Below, piece after piece: positions 1 to 11,540 of a stretch of DNA of 64,000 nucleotides; the stretch's first letter is position 1; every line of letters begins with the position of its first letter. The notes beneath the pieces are model-generated. The model made no database searches, was not told the origin of the DNA, and worked only from the letters and a program-made list of their open reading frames with translations. Origin of the DNA: Aphelocoma coerulescens (lineage: Eukaryota > Chordata > Aves > Passeriformes > Corvidae); contig NC_091013.1 of the NCBI RefSeq assembly GCF_041296385.1, positions 71,269,563-71,333,562 of the forward strand, written 5' to 3'. The translations under genes were made by a program, and so were the position numbers.

Positions 1-3000
1 AAGGAAATCTTTATTCCTAACAAGGTTCATTGTAAAGATGTATGCCTGTCATGGCGCCTTGCAGTGGAGAAGATGAAGTGGTGGCAAATAACAATTCTAT
101 GCCCAAACTTTCAGGGATTGCAGAATTTCTGTTTTATTTGACAATGGGACTACAAAGTGCAAATGAGATTACAAAGTGAAAAAAAGAAGGTATAATAGAG
201 TGAGATTGCTTATGTGTAGATCATAAAGTCCAAAGGAAAATGGCTGTGACTTGTCTGGCAGAGGGATCTGGATTTTTCACCTCTAATTCTTCTGAGAGTA
301 TATCTCGGCTGTTTACAATCAACTTCAGATAATTGTGGAAGTAAAACCATGAAAGCATTGAAAGATAATACACATTTATAACAGTAGAAACATTTTTTTA
401 TTTAAAATAGAGATTCATTCTCTCTTTTATGTATGAGAAATACAACATAACCTCCCCTTACGGTATTAATACTCTTCTGTGAGCTGAATGAATTTCTGAG
501 ATTTTACAATCCAATCTGCTAGATAGTTTAGGAATTAAAATTAATGGAAACTGAACCCTCTAAGAAATTTAACACCTGTGTCAGATTCTATTCCTACCTC
601 AAACGAGCTAAGTAATGGAATAGCACTGATGCATTAAATTTCCTATATGGTTAAGCTTATTGAGAAAAGGTGCGTATGTCAAATATGATGAAATTTTATA
701 ATTATTTACAGAAAAAAGCATCTGTATCTCACTTTCATCTTTATTAGTTTCATATGTTGTCATGCATAGGTGGTGTATCATTGTACCTGTGCCTCTCATG
801 TCCTATCTTGTCCATGCTGCAGCTGGCTGCAGTCCTGTCCCAGCGGCTCCACCTATGCTTGTGCAGACCTTTCAGCAGAGTTCCTTCCACTGCCACAATA
901 CTTCCTATGGAATGGGCTTTTATCATTTTTCCATTATTTTCAACATTTTCTTGCTGTTCCTGGTAAGAAAAGCAGAAGGTCCAGTTACCATTGCCTGTGC
1001 TAACTTTGCACACCATTCTTTTATCTTGCCTAAATTCAAATGGGAAGAAATGGTGTGAATAAGAGACACAAAAAGACTGAGTCTGTGTCTGATTCAGCCT
1101 GCTTTTAAGGCTTTGTCTAGATCTCAGATGTCATATTCCTAAAAGATATCCTCAGTAAAACAGCAAAGATACCCCTGCATGAGATTAACAATTCCAAGAT
1201 TTCCGCTGTGTGAGGCATGTCAATATTTTATTATTTGATTTTCTGTCACAAGGAGGAAAGCCAAAACAGAGAAATAGCTAGTGTATTAAAAGTCTATTTA
1301 CTTTTATATGTGAAATAGCAAACCATCTACATTTTGACATTTTCTGTTTTAGAAAGCATCTTTTTAGCCTCTACAGCCAGCTCACGCCCCTGTGGGAATC
1401 ACGCCTCAGGAATCCATGAGATGTTTTCCTCCTGCAGAACATCTTCCCTGGTGAGCTGTGGTCTCATCTGCAGCCTTGCCTCTCTGGTACCTTCCAAGCA
1501 GGGAGGATGGCACCAAGTCCAGTGTGATGGGGACTGACCATTTCATGGGCATGTAATGGAAAGTTGAATCAATGCAGAAATGGGATTATGAGCACAGAAT
1601 TTTGAAATACCTAAGACAGGCATGAAAATTTACTCATGCTATAGGTCATGTGTATTTTCCTGGCAGCAATATCTACAGAAAGACTATTCTTTCTGATGGA
1701 AAATTTCAATTAGCTCCCACGTTCCTACAGAAAAGTCTCTTATGTTAAATTTTTACTAATGCCTTGATGTTATTTTGTATTACAGCATTACATAGTGTTA
1801 TGGGGATTTTTGCATCCCAGGTCACATAGCTAAAATACAGACAGACAGGCACAATTGCTCTCTCCTTAGCAGTGCTTGATTGTACTGTAAAAATGTATTA
1901 TTTTAATCATCTTAAGATTTATTAAAAAAAAATACCTCACTGCAGTTTAGGCAACAAAACATTTTTGAGGGCAAGCTTGTAAATGATACAAATTCAGAGG
2001 GCCACTGAAATCCAGATAAAAAGGGATTAAGTTAAAAGATGTGCAAAATTGGATGCTGGGGTTTTGGGTCAAGCCCAAATCTAAATTTAATGAAAATGTT
2101 TATGGCTGAACACTGATTTAAAAGTCTTTTAAATGTTTCTTTTAAGGCTGTTTAACATGTACTGTGACTCAAAAGCACTTGAGTCTCAAAAGCACCTAAT
2201 TTAAAATACACATTTAAGAACTGTTGATATCAAATCGATATATTTTGCTACTGTTAGGTACTTTTCCAGCCATTAAATCATTTTAGCGTTCCTGTCACTT
2301 CAGTAATGTGAATCCATTGCACCATGTCTTGGACACTGTCTGTTGCTTGTCTTAGGAACAGAGAAAATGGATCTCTCCAAAGCTGTCTAGAGTCCCATCG
2401 CTGTGGGATGCTGGCAGCAAGTGCTGCTGAGTAAGCCTACGTAGATTGGGCAGTTCCTCTGAGAGGAGTAGTAGTCATTGAGGGGGAGGAGAGAGCAGGT
2501 ACCACTGGCTGAGAAGGGAGGTGAATGTTTTTTTAGCCAGAAAGATCTCTCAGCAACCCTGCTGGTCACACATGCCTGGCTCATTTAGAGCAAGTCACCC
2601 TGCAGATTTTGAATCAGTGGCATGTCTTCTGTGCTTCACTCTCATTGCTGCTCCTTGCTCTTCTGTTTTAGGTAGATCTACTGTCTTTATTTTCTGTTAT
2701 TCTACAAAGGGTCTTCTATAGATTTGTGGTTATGAAGATGAGAAAGTAGCAAGCTGCTGGGGAAGTGTAAAGGAAATATTTTTCTGGATATTCTTCAAAC
2801 AAGCTTAGCATTACTCCCCAAATAAATGGACTCTGGCAGACTTAGATGCCATTTCAAGTATGATAACCCACCTCACTCTTATCGCTCATGGCAAAGATAT
2901 AAATAAGGTCAAGAGGGACTGTGACATGTCAGGGCTCCCTTTGGGAGTGACTACTGTAACATATTAAGGTCATGTCAAGGGCTAAGTGTGAGAAGTAGTG

Positions 3001-4240
3001 GTGGAATTTACCTAGTGAAATGTGAGCATCTGCATTGAACCTGATCATCCCTGGCTCCCTCTGTGATCAGTGAAAAGAAACAGGCACATCCAGAGCACAT
3101 CCAAGGCACAGCTCTTCTTGTCCTTGCAGGGACATTCTAAACTACAGCAGATGAATTATGGCAAAACAATGTTTGATTTCCACTCTGACCATTCAGGATA
3201 GTGACTTAGGTATACATTTTAATAATCTAAACACTCAAATTACACAGGCAACAAAGCTGGCCAGAGAAGAGCTCCCTAACTTCTGTAGCTTACCAGCAGT
3301 TTCCAAATGTTTTTTCAGTCATATCCCAACTTGTGACTAATCCTCAGCATCTTTTCCCAAAATATCATAAAAGAGAATTTTGGAAGAGCTGAGGTGGTAC
3401 AATACCTCCTTCTGAAAATAACAAGTTACAGCTCTTTTAAGAAAAATTATGCTTGCAATGAATTCTGGGAGACACTAATTAATTTTTACTTCTTTGTTGG
3501 GTTAAGTCATATGGCTTCTCCTACAGAGTGGCAGTAAATAAATGAGCCAAGCTAGGATTTCCAGCCATGTCTTTCTCGTGTGGTTGCTTAGGGCTGCCAC
3601 TGATTAGCTGAGGAACAGGAGACTTCCAGGTGTCCAGACAAGCCAGATTTCTGACAGATTTTGACAATATGACCAGGAGTTTAGAAGCTGTAAGGTATCC
3701 AGCCTTGGGACAGTCCATAGGACAGGATTTTCATGGAAACAGAGGACTGGTCCTGACAAATAAGTTTGACATTTGGGCACAAGCAGACATAGCGTTTCTT
3801 TTTTTTCTTTCTGTAAACATTTATTTTCAGAAGAGACTTGGTTTGCTTGCAAACTTGTTGTGAGAGACTGAAAACCTGAAAAAGTTAATGTCAAACACTT
3901 GGCAAAAGAGCAAAAGAATGTTACAATGCCAACAAGATGACTGGATGCAATTAGAAAAGAAGATCTTGTGGAAGCAAGATAGCACTTTTCTGGGGCCATC
4001 TTCCTTATCTTGGGTAACTAAACAAAAAACAAGTCAGAGACAGCATTGTACCCGAGTCTCTCACAAGGAAGAGGCATGCCAAAACCAGCAGACACCCTCT
4101 GACCCCTTTCTAAAAAGTTTGAAAATGACAAAATTTGCATCTGTGGGGACCAGTATAAATAACTCATCTCAGAGAGATTGTGTGTGCACCCACCATCTGA
4201 TGGACCTGGACCATCTGATGACACTGGAACCAACCTTCAT
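1..4240. other. Intergenic, no gene seen
   Basis: The sequence is AT-rich with only short chance frames. The longest, a 131-codon minus frame at 3604-3999, shows no known domain, splice context or codon bias. No mobile element is recognised with confidence. Confidence 0.6.
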
Positions 4241-4431
4241 CCCTTTCCCTTCCTTTCCCTTTCCCTTTCCCTTTCTTTCCCTTTCTTTTTTCCTTTTCCT
4301 TTCCCTTTCCTTTTTCCTTTTCCTTTTCCTTTTCCTTTTCCTTTTCCTTTTCCTTTTCCTTTTCCTTTTCCTTTTCCTTTTCCTTTTCCTTTTCCTTTTC
4401 CTTTTCCTTTTCCCTTTCCCTTCCCTTTTTT
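4241..4431. repeat. Polypyrimidine microsatellite, (CCTTTT)n core
   Basis: The plus strand is pure C/T for about 190 nt. The core at 4316-4411 is 16 uninterrupted CCTTTT hexamers, flanked by irregular CCCTTT variants. The opposite strand is pure purine. Open frames across it (PFPFPF, LFLFLF peptides) are artefacts of the repeat. Confidence 0.97.
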
Positions 4432-5614
4432 ACAGGCCGCTCAACCCATCAAAAGGTTTAAGGTTTAAATGTAAAAAAGTCATGAGCAACACGTAGGGAA
4501 TTTGCACTGTGAGGAAAACCCCAGAAGAAATAGGTTGTGTGAGGGATGAATTTTAAGGCAGAAATACCACAATGTTTCCATGATTGGTAAAGCAAACTCA
4601 GATTTAGCAGAAAAATCTGCATGTCACATCAGACTAAAGGGTGCTGCAAAAACATAGAATTAAAAAAAAATTACAAATGAAAATGGCAACGTGGTTGGTC
4701 TGGATATTTTATCTATTTTTGGTTTTTCAAATTAAACTGGATTTTATGCATTCCCTTACCTGAGAGGCAATGCTGGTGACAGGATGCCTTCCAAGGCATT
4801 AGAAGATAAAGCATTATTAAAAAAGAAATAGTAAACTGTAAAGGCCTCAGGTTCCTTGAATTTCTGGTGAAACAGAAACTTTGCAAGGACTTTCAGGAGC
4901 TGCATGATTTTTAGTGTGCAATTACCAGTGGAGTGGCAGTTCAGAAATTGCATATGATGCTCCACTTATGCTTCTTTTGCTGCTCTGGGTGACAGCAGCT
5001 GGAATAGCAGTGTGTTGCTCAGGCATCATTAGGTGACAGCCGTGCATGGAGTTCTTAACTGAAAACATGGTAAACCTCTGAGTTCCCTGCTTCAGCTTAC
5101 TGAAGATAGCAACCATTCATATGGGCTCAAAGAGATAATAATTTCATGGAAGGGTAAACTAGTGGTTTCCTAACTACACAGAAACCACATCAGCCTAAGG
5201 AGGTCTCTGGAGCTGAAAACAGCTGGAAGCTTGGAGCATATTAGAAAGAAATATTGTATATGCATTTCTTGTTCTCAGTGTTTGTTCAGGCACTTGCCAA
5301 AAATCCTATCTGAGTACACAGTTGTTTGCAACATGTATCTGCATTTCTCATCTCTTTCATATAGTAGTTGATATCCTAACAGCAGGGGGTTTTGCCATTT
5401 TTAACAATGTTTGTGATTTCACAAATGTTAAAACAAGGCAAAATAGTGAGTTCTGGCTGCTGCCAGAACCCTAGAATACACTGTCCTTGGGGGAATACTG
5501 GTACGTTTTTCTGAGCAAAGGGATATTGCCTAAATGTCATTTCAAAGTAAAGTCAATCAAATCAATGCAGGTCTTCGGTTTTTACTTCTAAGGCTCAAAA
5601 GTATTAATATTATT

Positions 5615-5630
5615 CACACACACACACACA
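5615..5630. repeat. (CA)8 dinucleotide repeat
   Basis: Eight CA units in a row follow TATT and precede AATTGG. It is a short perfect microsatellite. Confidence 0.9.
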
Positions 5631-8200
5631 AATTGGAGCAATCACATTCTTGAGTGATAAGGTAATTACAAGACAGAGTTATGATGCAAATAGCTGTTCT
5701 CCTCATATAGGTGAAAATTTCAGAATCGCAGTCTAAAAGTGTTGAAAAGCTGTTGAAAGCCTTAGAAATCAAGATAGTAAAAGGGAGGTATTTATGCCTG
5801 TCAGGAAACTGAAAGCAAGATTTATCTGAAACTAGCAAAAATATCCTGGAAAATAGAGATAATAACAGTAAATTATCAGGAGGGAGTACAGCAACCATTT
5901 CATAAACTCAGTGCCCTGGTTTCGTGTGCAGTGTATGTGTCTGCTGCCTCTGTGAATTCATGCAGTTTATTTCAAAAAAATCAAGAACAAAAGATTAATT
6001 ATTGTCTCTATCTGGCACATCAGGCAGCTGAATATGCTTCAGATTTAGAAAGACTTTTCACATTACAAGTGACTTTAAATATTACAGGAAAATGTTTTTG
6101 GTGTTCCTGGGGACTGTAAAGCATTCCATTCTGAAAGTGAGATACTAATAGAATACATAATTTTTTATATATATATAACCATTTAGTCAACCTCCAACTT
6201 TCATGTTGAAATCCATGTGAAACCATAATGAAAAATTTATTTTACTTCTTTTGCAGACTCCAAAATGAAAATATAGATAGACAGACATCAAGGCGTTATG
6301 TTCAAAAGAGTAACTAATTACTATTTAAAAACCTATCTATATAGTTTTAGCATAGAAACTCCTGTAGAGTGACAAATCATAGTTTCAAATTAAATAAGTT
6401 GTCCTCTGACACTGTTTCTGATTGCAGGGGCTTTTGAATTTATGTTTGTTACTTTAATGTCAAATTGAAGAAAAATTATAATGCATACTAAACATTCGTA
6501 AATATACATGGATTCTGGCTTTTTGATTTTGTTAGAGGCTGCAGGATCCAGTGAACCTGAGCACCCAGGGGCTTTCTTTTGCTGCCAGCTGACTCCGGGC
6601 ATTCCTGCAGCTCTGCCTCCCCAGCTATGGCCAGCAGTGACTCTGAGCAGGTTGTGGGAGTTTCCACTTGTCAGTCATCTTCTCATTCTCCCTGGACCGT
6701 TGGGATTATAGCATTTAGCTTTTAATCAGGTCACAAATTAAAATAAAAAATCATTCTGACTCCTTCTAAGCCTGTTTTGACAAACTTCAGGCCCTAGAAC
6801 AAGAAACGTAACTCCGTATGTAACGGACTGTGAACATGCTGGGGAGATCAATCAGTGTCCTAGGGAAGCTGAATGCCTTGGATGCAATGTCTCTCTTAGG
6901 TGTACATCCCCAGTGGACTCCAGGCAGTGGAGTAGGTCTCAGGGTGCAAAGGAAGGCCCAGGTTTCAGCTCTACCTGCCATCCAGACATGTGGGGTCAGG
7001 GAGGTACAACCTGCAAAATGACTAATTTATTATAATTATTATGTTGCAATTGAAGCAAAGTTTTGATTAATTTTTCATTTCATTACTTTTCTACTTCTTG
7101 CTTTTCAATCCAGCTTGCAAATGAATCATACAGAATGTAAGAAATAGAAAACTCTTTTCCGCCCAATGCACACACTCTTCAGAGCTGCTGTAGTCTGACA
7201 TCATTCATTATAACATGACTTTTTTAGCACAAAAATAAAACAACTTTGGAAACATCAATTCGTATTAAGGGAAGTCTCAGTATTTGTTGTTCCTAGCGGA
7301 TCCTACTGCTCCTGGTCACAGTGCTCCTTAGAGCAGTTTGAATCTTCCACAGCTGCCCCTGGCAATACTCAGCCATGTCAGCCTCTTCTTACCAGCAACG
7401 AAAGTGAGCAGTAAAAGCTTTTAAAATAATTGGAATAAGTTTTAAAGTATAGGTAAATGCAAGAATAAAAATTAGTTAAGGGAAAAGAAAGAAAAGTTTA
7501 ATCATTATTGCACACACACTTTGCTGCTACAAACACCCTCTTCCTGACTGCTGATACTCATGTTGTTCATCAAACAGTGGGCCCAGCAAACAGTAACCAA
7601 ACAGGATAAAAATCATTATCAATCAGATCCTTAACCTCATCACATCAGGACATGATAAAATAGTCTTCCAAAAAAGGAATAAAATATGAATAGCCTTTTT
7701 TCCCCAAGCAAGTAATTTGAGAAATATCAATTACATTTTCCAACCTCTCTTTGTGGGAACTGTTAATGTCTTTGATGTTACTCTTTCCATTACATCTCCT
7801 TTCAAGCTTCAGAAATATTTAATGCATGAATTCCGCAGAATCTGTTCAGGAAATGGTTTTATTAAATAAATGTGTTTTACTAAGTTCCTAGTCATTTTAT
7901 GTTCACTTTCTGTAGGTATACTTATACAAAAATTTAACAGTAAAACTCTTTTTGAGTCACTTGAACATCAGTTCAAACTGTCCCCAGAAAGGATTTGAAA
8001 GGGAAAGGCAGGCTGAGCAAGAAAGCTGAGTAGGGATTAGGTTGGTGACACCAAATTTAGTCCACCAGCAGGACTTGCAAGGTGTGGATCTGGATTTTGT
8101 TGCTGTCAAGACTCAGCCACCACCAGGTATTTATTCTTCACAGAGTCCCTGAAAGCCTAAATCATTCTGGGGAAAGGGGAGATAAATTGCCCTCTTCAAA

Positions 8201-8256
8201 TACAACTCTACCTATAGACAGGCACTACTACAACTCTACCTATAGAAAGGCATATT
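8201..8256. repeat. 28-bp direct tandem duplication
   Basis: Two adjacent copies begin TACAACTCTACCTATAGA, one at 8201 and one at 8229. They differ at a few bases in the second half (CAGGCACTAC versus AAGGCATATT), so the duplication is not very recent. Confidence 0.8.
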
Positions 8257-8558
8257 GTGCAGCGGGGAAAGTGGTTCTAAATTGTTCAAATCCACAGTGA
8301 AGGTGGAAATATCTATTTAGAGACATTACTGTAAAAATGGTGGTGAGGCTCAGCAGGATCAAGACTTCTCACAGTGGGAAAACACACTGTAGAGCTACAG
8401 GTATGAGAAAATACCCATTCCTGATGGTTTCCACCAAAGCTAAAGCTAAGTGGGATCTCCCTGTGACAGCCAGTCCATGCATAGGTGACTGTAGCACAGA
8501 TTGACCCAGATGTGCTACTCACTTTTTTCTCCAGCAAAACTGTCAGTTCAGCTACTTT

Positions 8559-8640
8559 CCACTCCACTCCACTCCACTCCACTCCACTCCACTCCACTCC
8601 ACTCCACTCCACTCCACTCCACTCCACTCCACTCCACTCC
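8559..8640. repeat. (ACTCC)16 pentanucleotide microsatellite
   Basis: Sixteen perfect ACTCC units occupy 8561-8640 with a leading CC. The minus strand is (GGAGT)n. Frames across it give repetitive peptides (EWSGV on minus, HSTPL on plus) that are not genes. Confidence 0.98.
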
Positions 8641-10874
8641 TACAATTTGAAACCAATTTGTATCCATTCCAAACTATTATAGCAAATTTTCCAGCTGGCA
8701 ACTTCATTAATAAACAGAATAAGTGATTTTATTTACTTCACTCAGTTTAAGGTTTGCCATTGGTACTTAAATCTCAGTTGGACAGCTGTTTCTACACATG
8801 CCCAGTTCGAAGGAATGGAAGTGACAGGTGCCAGTAGCAGTAATTCTTGCTTCCATCAGGCTTCCTGCAACTCTAAGTGGTTTTGATTAATGCCTGTGCT
8901 TATCACTTTCTATCCAAGATCACTCATGTATCAGAGCAATCTGATTGTGAGAATGAGTAAACAACCATTCCCTTCACCACATCGACAACTCTAAATTCAG
9001 GAATAGATGAAATAAGTCATTTTAAGGGCAAGAACATTGGGCTCTTTGTGAGTTTTATGTACACTGCTTGTCCCACACTTGGCATTTATTCTTCCTCAGG
9101 GGCAATTCCAAGAGGCAGGCTCTTCAAAAGAGATCTTACTCTGTAATAAAATTTCTGAGAAGACACACATGTGCCCCTCCCACCTCCAGATCTCATATCC
9201 TCATTACAGAGTGTACCACTGGCAAAATTATTCTTTCATCTGCAATGGCTGCTGAACTGGAGGCTGTATGGCCCTTAAATAACATGCTGCAATAATTCAG
9301 TCCATTATTAAAAAGTGTGTTTTTATATGACATTCTCAGGAAGAGACAGGAAAACCTACCAAGATTCAATGGATAACTATTTGGATCTATTAATTTTAAA
9401 CCAGGACTTTTCAAAAAAGAACACACTTTTCCTCAGCTATACACTTCATATCCTCTGTTTCTCAGATGTATTTATTGCATGATTTTGACAGAATCTAATG
9501 CACTAAAAAATCTTCAGTGGAAGAATCACATAGCTTGAAGGCTTTCTGCCTGTCAGTAATCCCTATTATGTTCTGAAGACCCCCATGGCTTCCTCCAACA
9601 TCTGCCTCCAGAAATAACAATCCCTTTAGATAGAGAATTTTGAAGAGCAATAATCTGAACAGTGGATACAGCCAACTACTTTCATTTTAACAAAACTTCT
9701 CACTTTTCAAGGAATATCCTAAATTACTATATTATTGAAAAAAAAATAGGACTCACTGTCATGACACTTGCACTTCAATCTTACTGTGATTTTACTGGTG
9801 TCGTTTGAACCTGGGATCAAAGTTTCATTTTATTCATCATGGTTGACACCACTTCCTTTTTCTAGTACAGAGTAAGACTTTCTAACTCAAAGGAAATGCA
9901 TTAGAAAAGGTAGCTATCTTTATAAAATTCTACCCATGATCCCCTAAGAAGAGCTTCTTTGTGAAAACAGTTTCATGAGCTGTTCATGAAATTTTCTTCT
10001 CTTCAGAAATGCGTGTAGTTAGGCAGCAAGATATGCCCATTGTGTCTTGAGCTTTCATGTTCAAGAGATCTTTTCAACATTCTGGTCCTAAAGGCTTTGC
10101 ATGTGAATGAATGTTTTAGGTTGAGGTTTAATCCAGTGGCTGAGTTGCCTAAATTTATGAGTTGCCTAAATTTTCTGCCTAAAAATGTCTTGCACAAACT
10201 TTGTGATGAATAACAGAATAAAATCAATTGGATTATACCTGCTCGTCAGCTGTACTTTGCACAATGTTCATTTGTATTGAGTTTATGCTATTTGAAACTA
10301 CTGTCACCAAGGGCAAAGGTGGGAGAGGAGGGTCCTCAAAGGGTGATGGCAAGTGGCAGCTGAAACAGAAGGATCAGGGCAATTAGTGCTGCTCAGACTA
10401 CACAGCCATGCTGCTGTGGCACAGCCAAGAAAGGCAGACTTTTTCAGACTCCATCATCTTGGAGAAGCTTACTAGAACTAACCATAAATCAGGTATCCAC
10501 TTGTACATAAAAATGAAGTTTTATTCTTGGTTGTTTTAACAGGTTTTCTTCCACCTCTGGATGCCAAGCCAGAATTTCTAGGTTTCCATGGAGATAATTA
10601 AAAAATATTTTTATTTGGACTTAGCACTTGTTTTAACAAGAAACCTTCCACCTCCAGAAAGTTGGAGCAAGATAATATCTTACACTCATAGAACATGAAT
10701 CAAAATGTACTTAAAATAATATATAAAGATATTACATATTGTATACAGATAAATTAACATTAATGGCAAGAAAAAAGTTGTCACTGTATTTTGAAAAAAA
10801 TGAAAGCATTCAAAATATTATGTTTCAACTTTTTCTTCTGTTTACATTATGTTGCTTCAGCAGAAATGCTTTCA
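8641..10874. other. Intergenic, no gene seen
   Basis: AT-rich sequence with no recognised exon or mobile element, apart from a 17-bp tandem duplication at 10141-10174. Confidence 0.55.
10141..10174. repeat. 17-bp tandem duplication
   Basis: TGAGTTGCCTAAATTT is repeated head to tail with a 17-bp period, the copies differing only at the last base. Confidence 0.85.
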
Positions 10875-11117
10875 CATTGTGCCAGGGGAGGTTTAGACTG
10901 AGTATTAGGACAGGTTTCTTCATTGAAAGAGTTGTCAGGTGTTGGAAGAGCCTGTCCAGGGAAGTGGTGGAGTCACCATCTCTGGAGGTATTTAAAAGAC
11001 ATGTAGATGGGACACTGAGGGACATGGTTTGGTGGTGGACTTGGCAGTGCTGGGTTAATGGTTGGACTTAATGATCTTAGAAGTCTTTTCCAACCTAAAC
11101 CATAGTATGATTTGATG
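10875..11117 (+). mobile_element. CR1 LINE 3' fragment
   Basis: The plus strand matches the remembered CR1 tail: GTGCCAGGGGAGGTTTAGA, then TTCTTCATTGAAAGAGTTGT, GGGAAGTGGTGGAGTCACCA, GGTGGACTTGGCAGTGCTGG and TCTTTTCCAACCTAAACCAT. It ends near an ATAGTATGAT motif resembling the octamer end repeats. It is 5'-truncated, as is usual, with moderate divergence. Frames inside it are remnants and do not encode a functional protein. Confidence 0.92.
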
Positions 11118-11462
11118 TTTCCTGATTATATTATTGATTTTGATCATGTGGATTATTCTGTAAGTATAAAGATTGCATTAAAAAGTTATAAACAGTGTGG
11201 AAAAAAGTAGTTTGATATTTGAATGTAACTTATCTAAATCAAGAATAAGGTCAAAAATTGGTATTTTGTCATTAACAAAATTTAAAATGGTACATCCTGA
11301 CTTTTAAAATGTCATTGAAATGTATAGTCAGCAAAAAAGTAAAAGGAGTTTATGTCAAAAGGAAGTTTTAAAAGAAGAATGTTCCAGGAATTTCTTCAAT
11401 CTCTTGTTCCAACTACAAAGCACATTTTTAAATTGCTTTGAGTTACTGGGAAAAAAAGCAAT
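11118..11462. other. Intergenic AT-rich, no gene seen
   Basis: Short AT-rich sequence between the CR1 tail and the TA/TG microsatellite. Nothing recognised. Confidence 0.5.
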
Positions 11463-11502
11463 GTGTATATATATATACATGTATACATACATATACATAA
11501 TA

Positions 11503-11533
<31 letters not shown>

Positions 11534-11540
11534 GCACATG
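11463..11540. repeat. Compound (TA)n/(TG)n/(CA)n microsatellite
   Basis: Runs of TATATA, ACATACATA, TGTGTGTGTG and again TATATATA follow one another for about 78 nt. The alternating purine-pyrimidine pattern explains open frames on both strands here. Confidence 0.95.

Larger units (their letters stand above)
4432..8558. other. Intergenic, no gene seen
   Basis: AT-rich DNA with a short (CA)8 tract at 5615-5630, a short TA run near 6165-6178 and the 28-bp duplication listed separately. No exon-like segment with good splice sites was recognised. Confidence 0.55.

Noticed and set aside
3604..3999. 131-codon minus frame
   Set aside because: No motif, no splice signals and conflicting frames on the other strand.
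3888..4496. 202-codon plus frame with long FLFLFL run
   Set aside because: The frame is long only because it crosses the CCTTTT microsatellite; no homology or splice support.
8313..8627. 104-codon minus frame with EWSGV repeats
   Set aside because: Artefact of the (GGAGT)n strand of the pentamer microsatellite.
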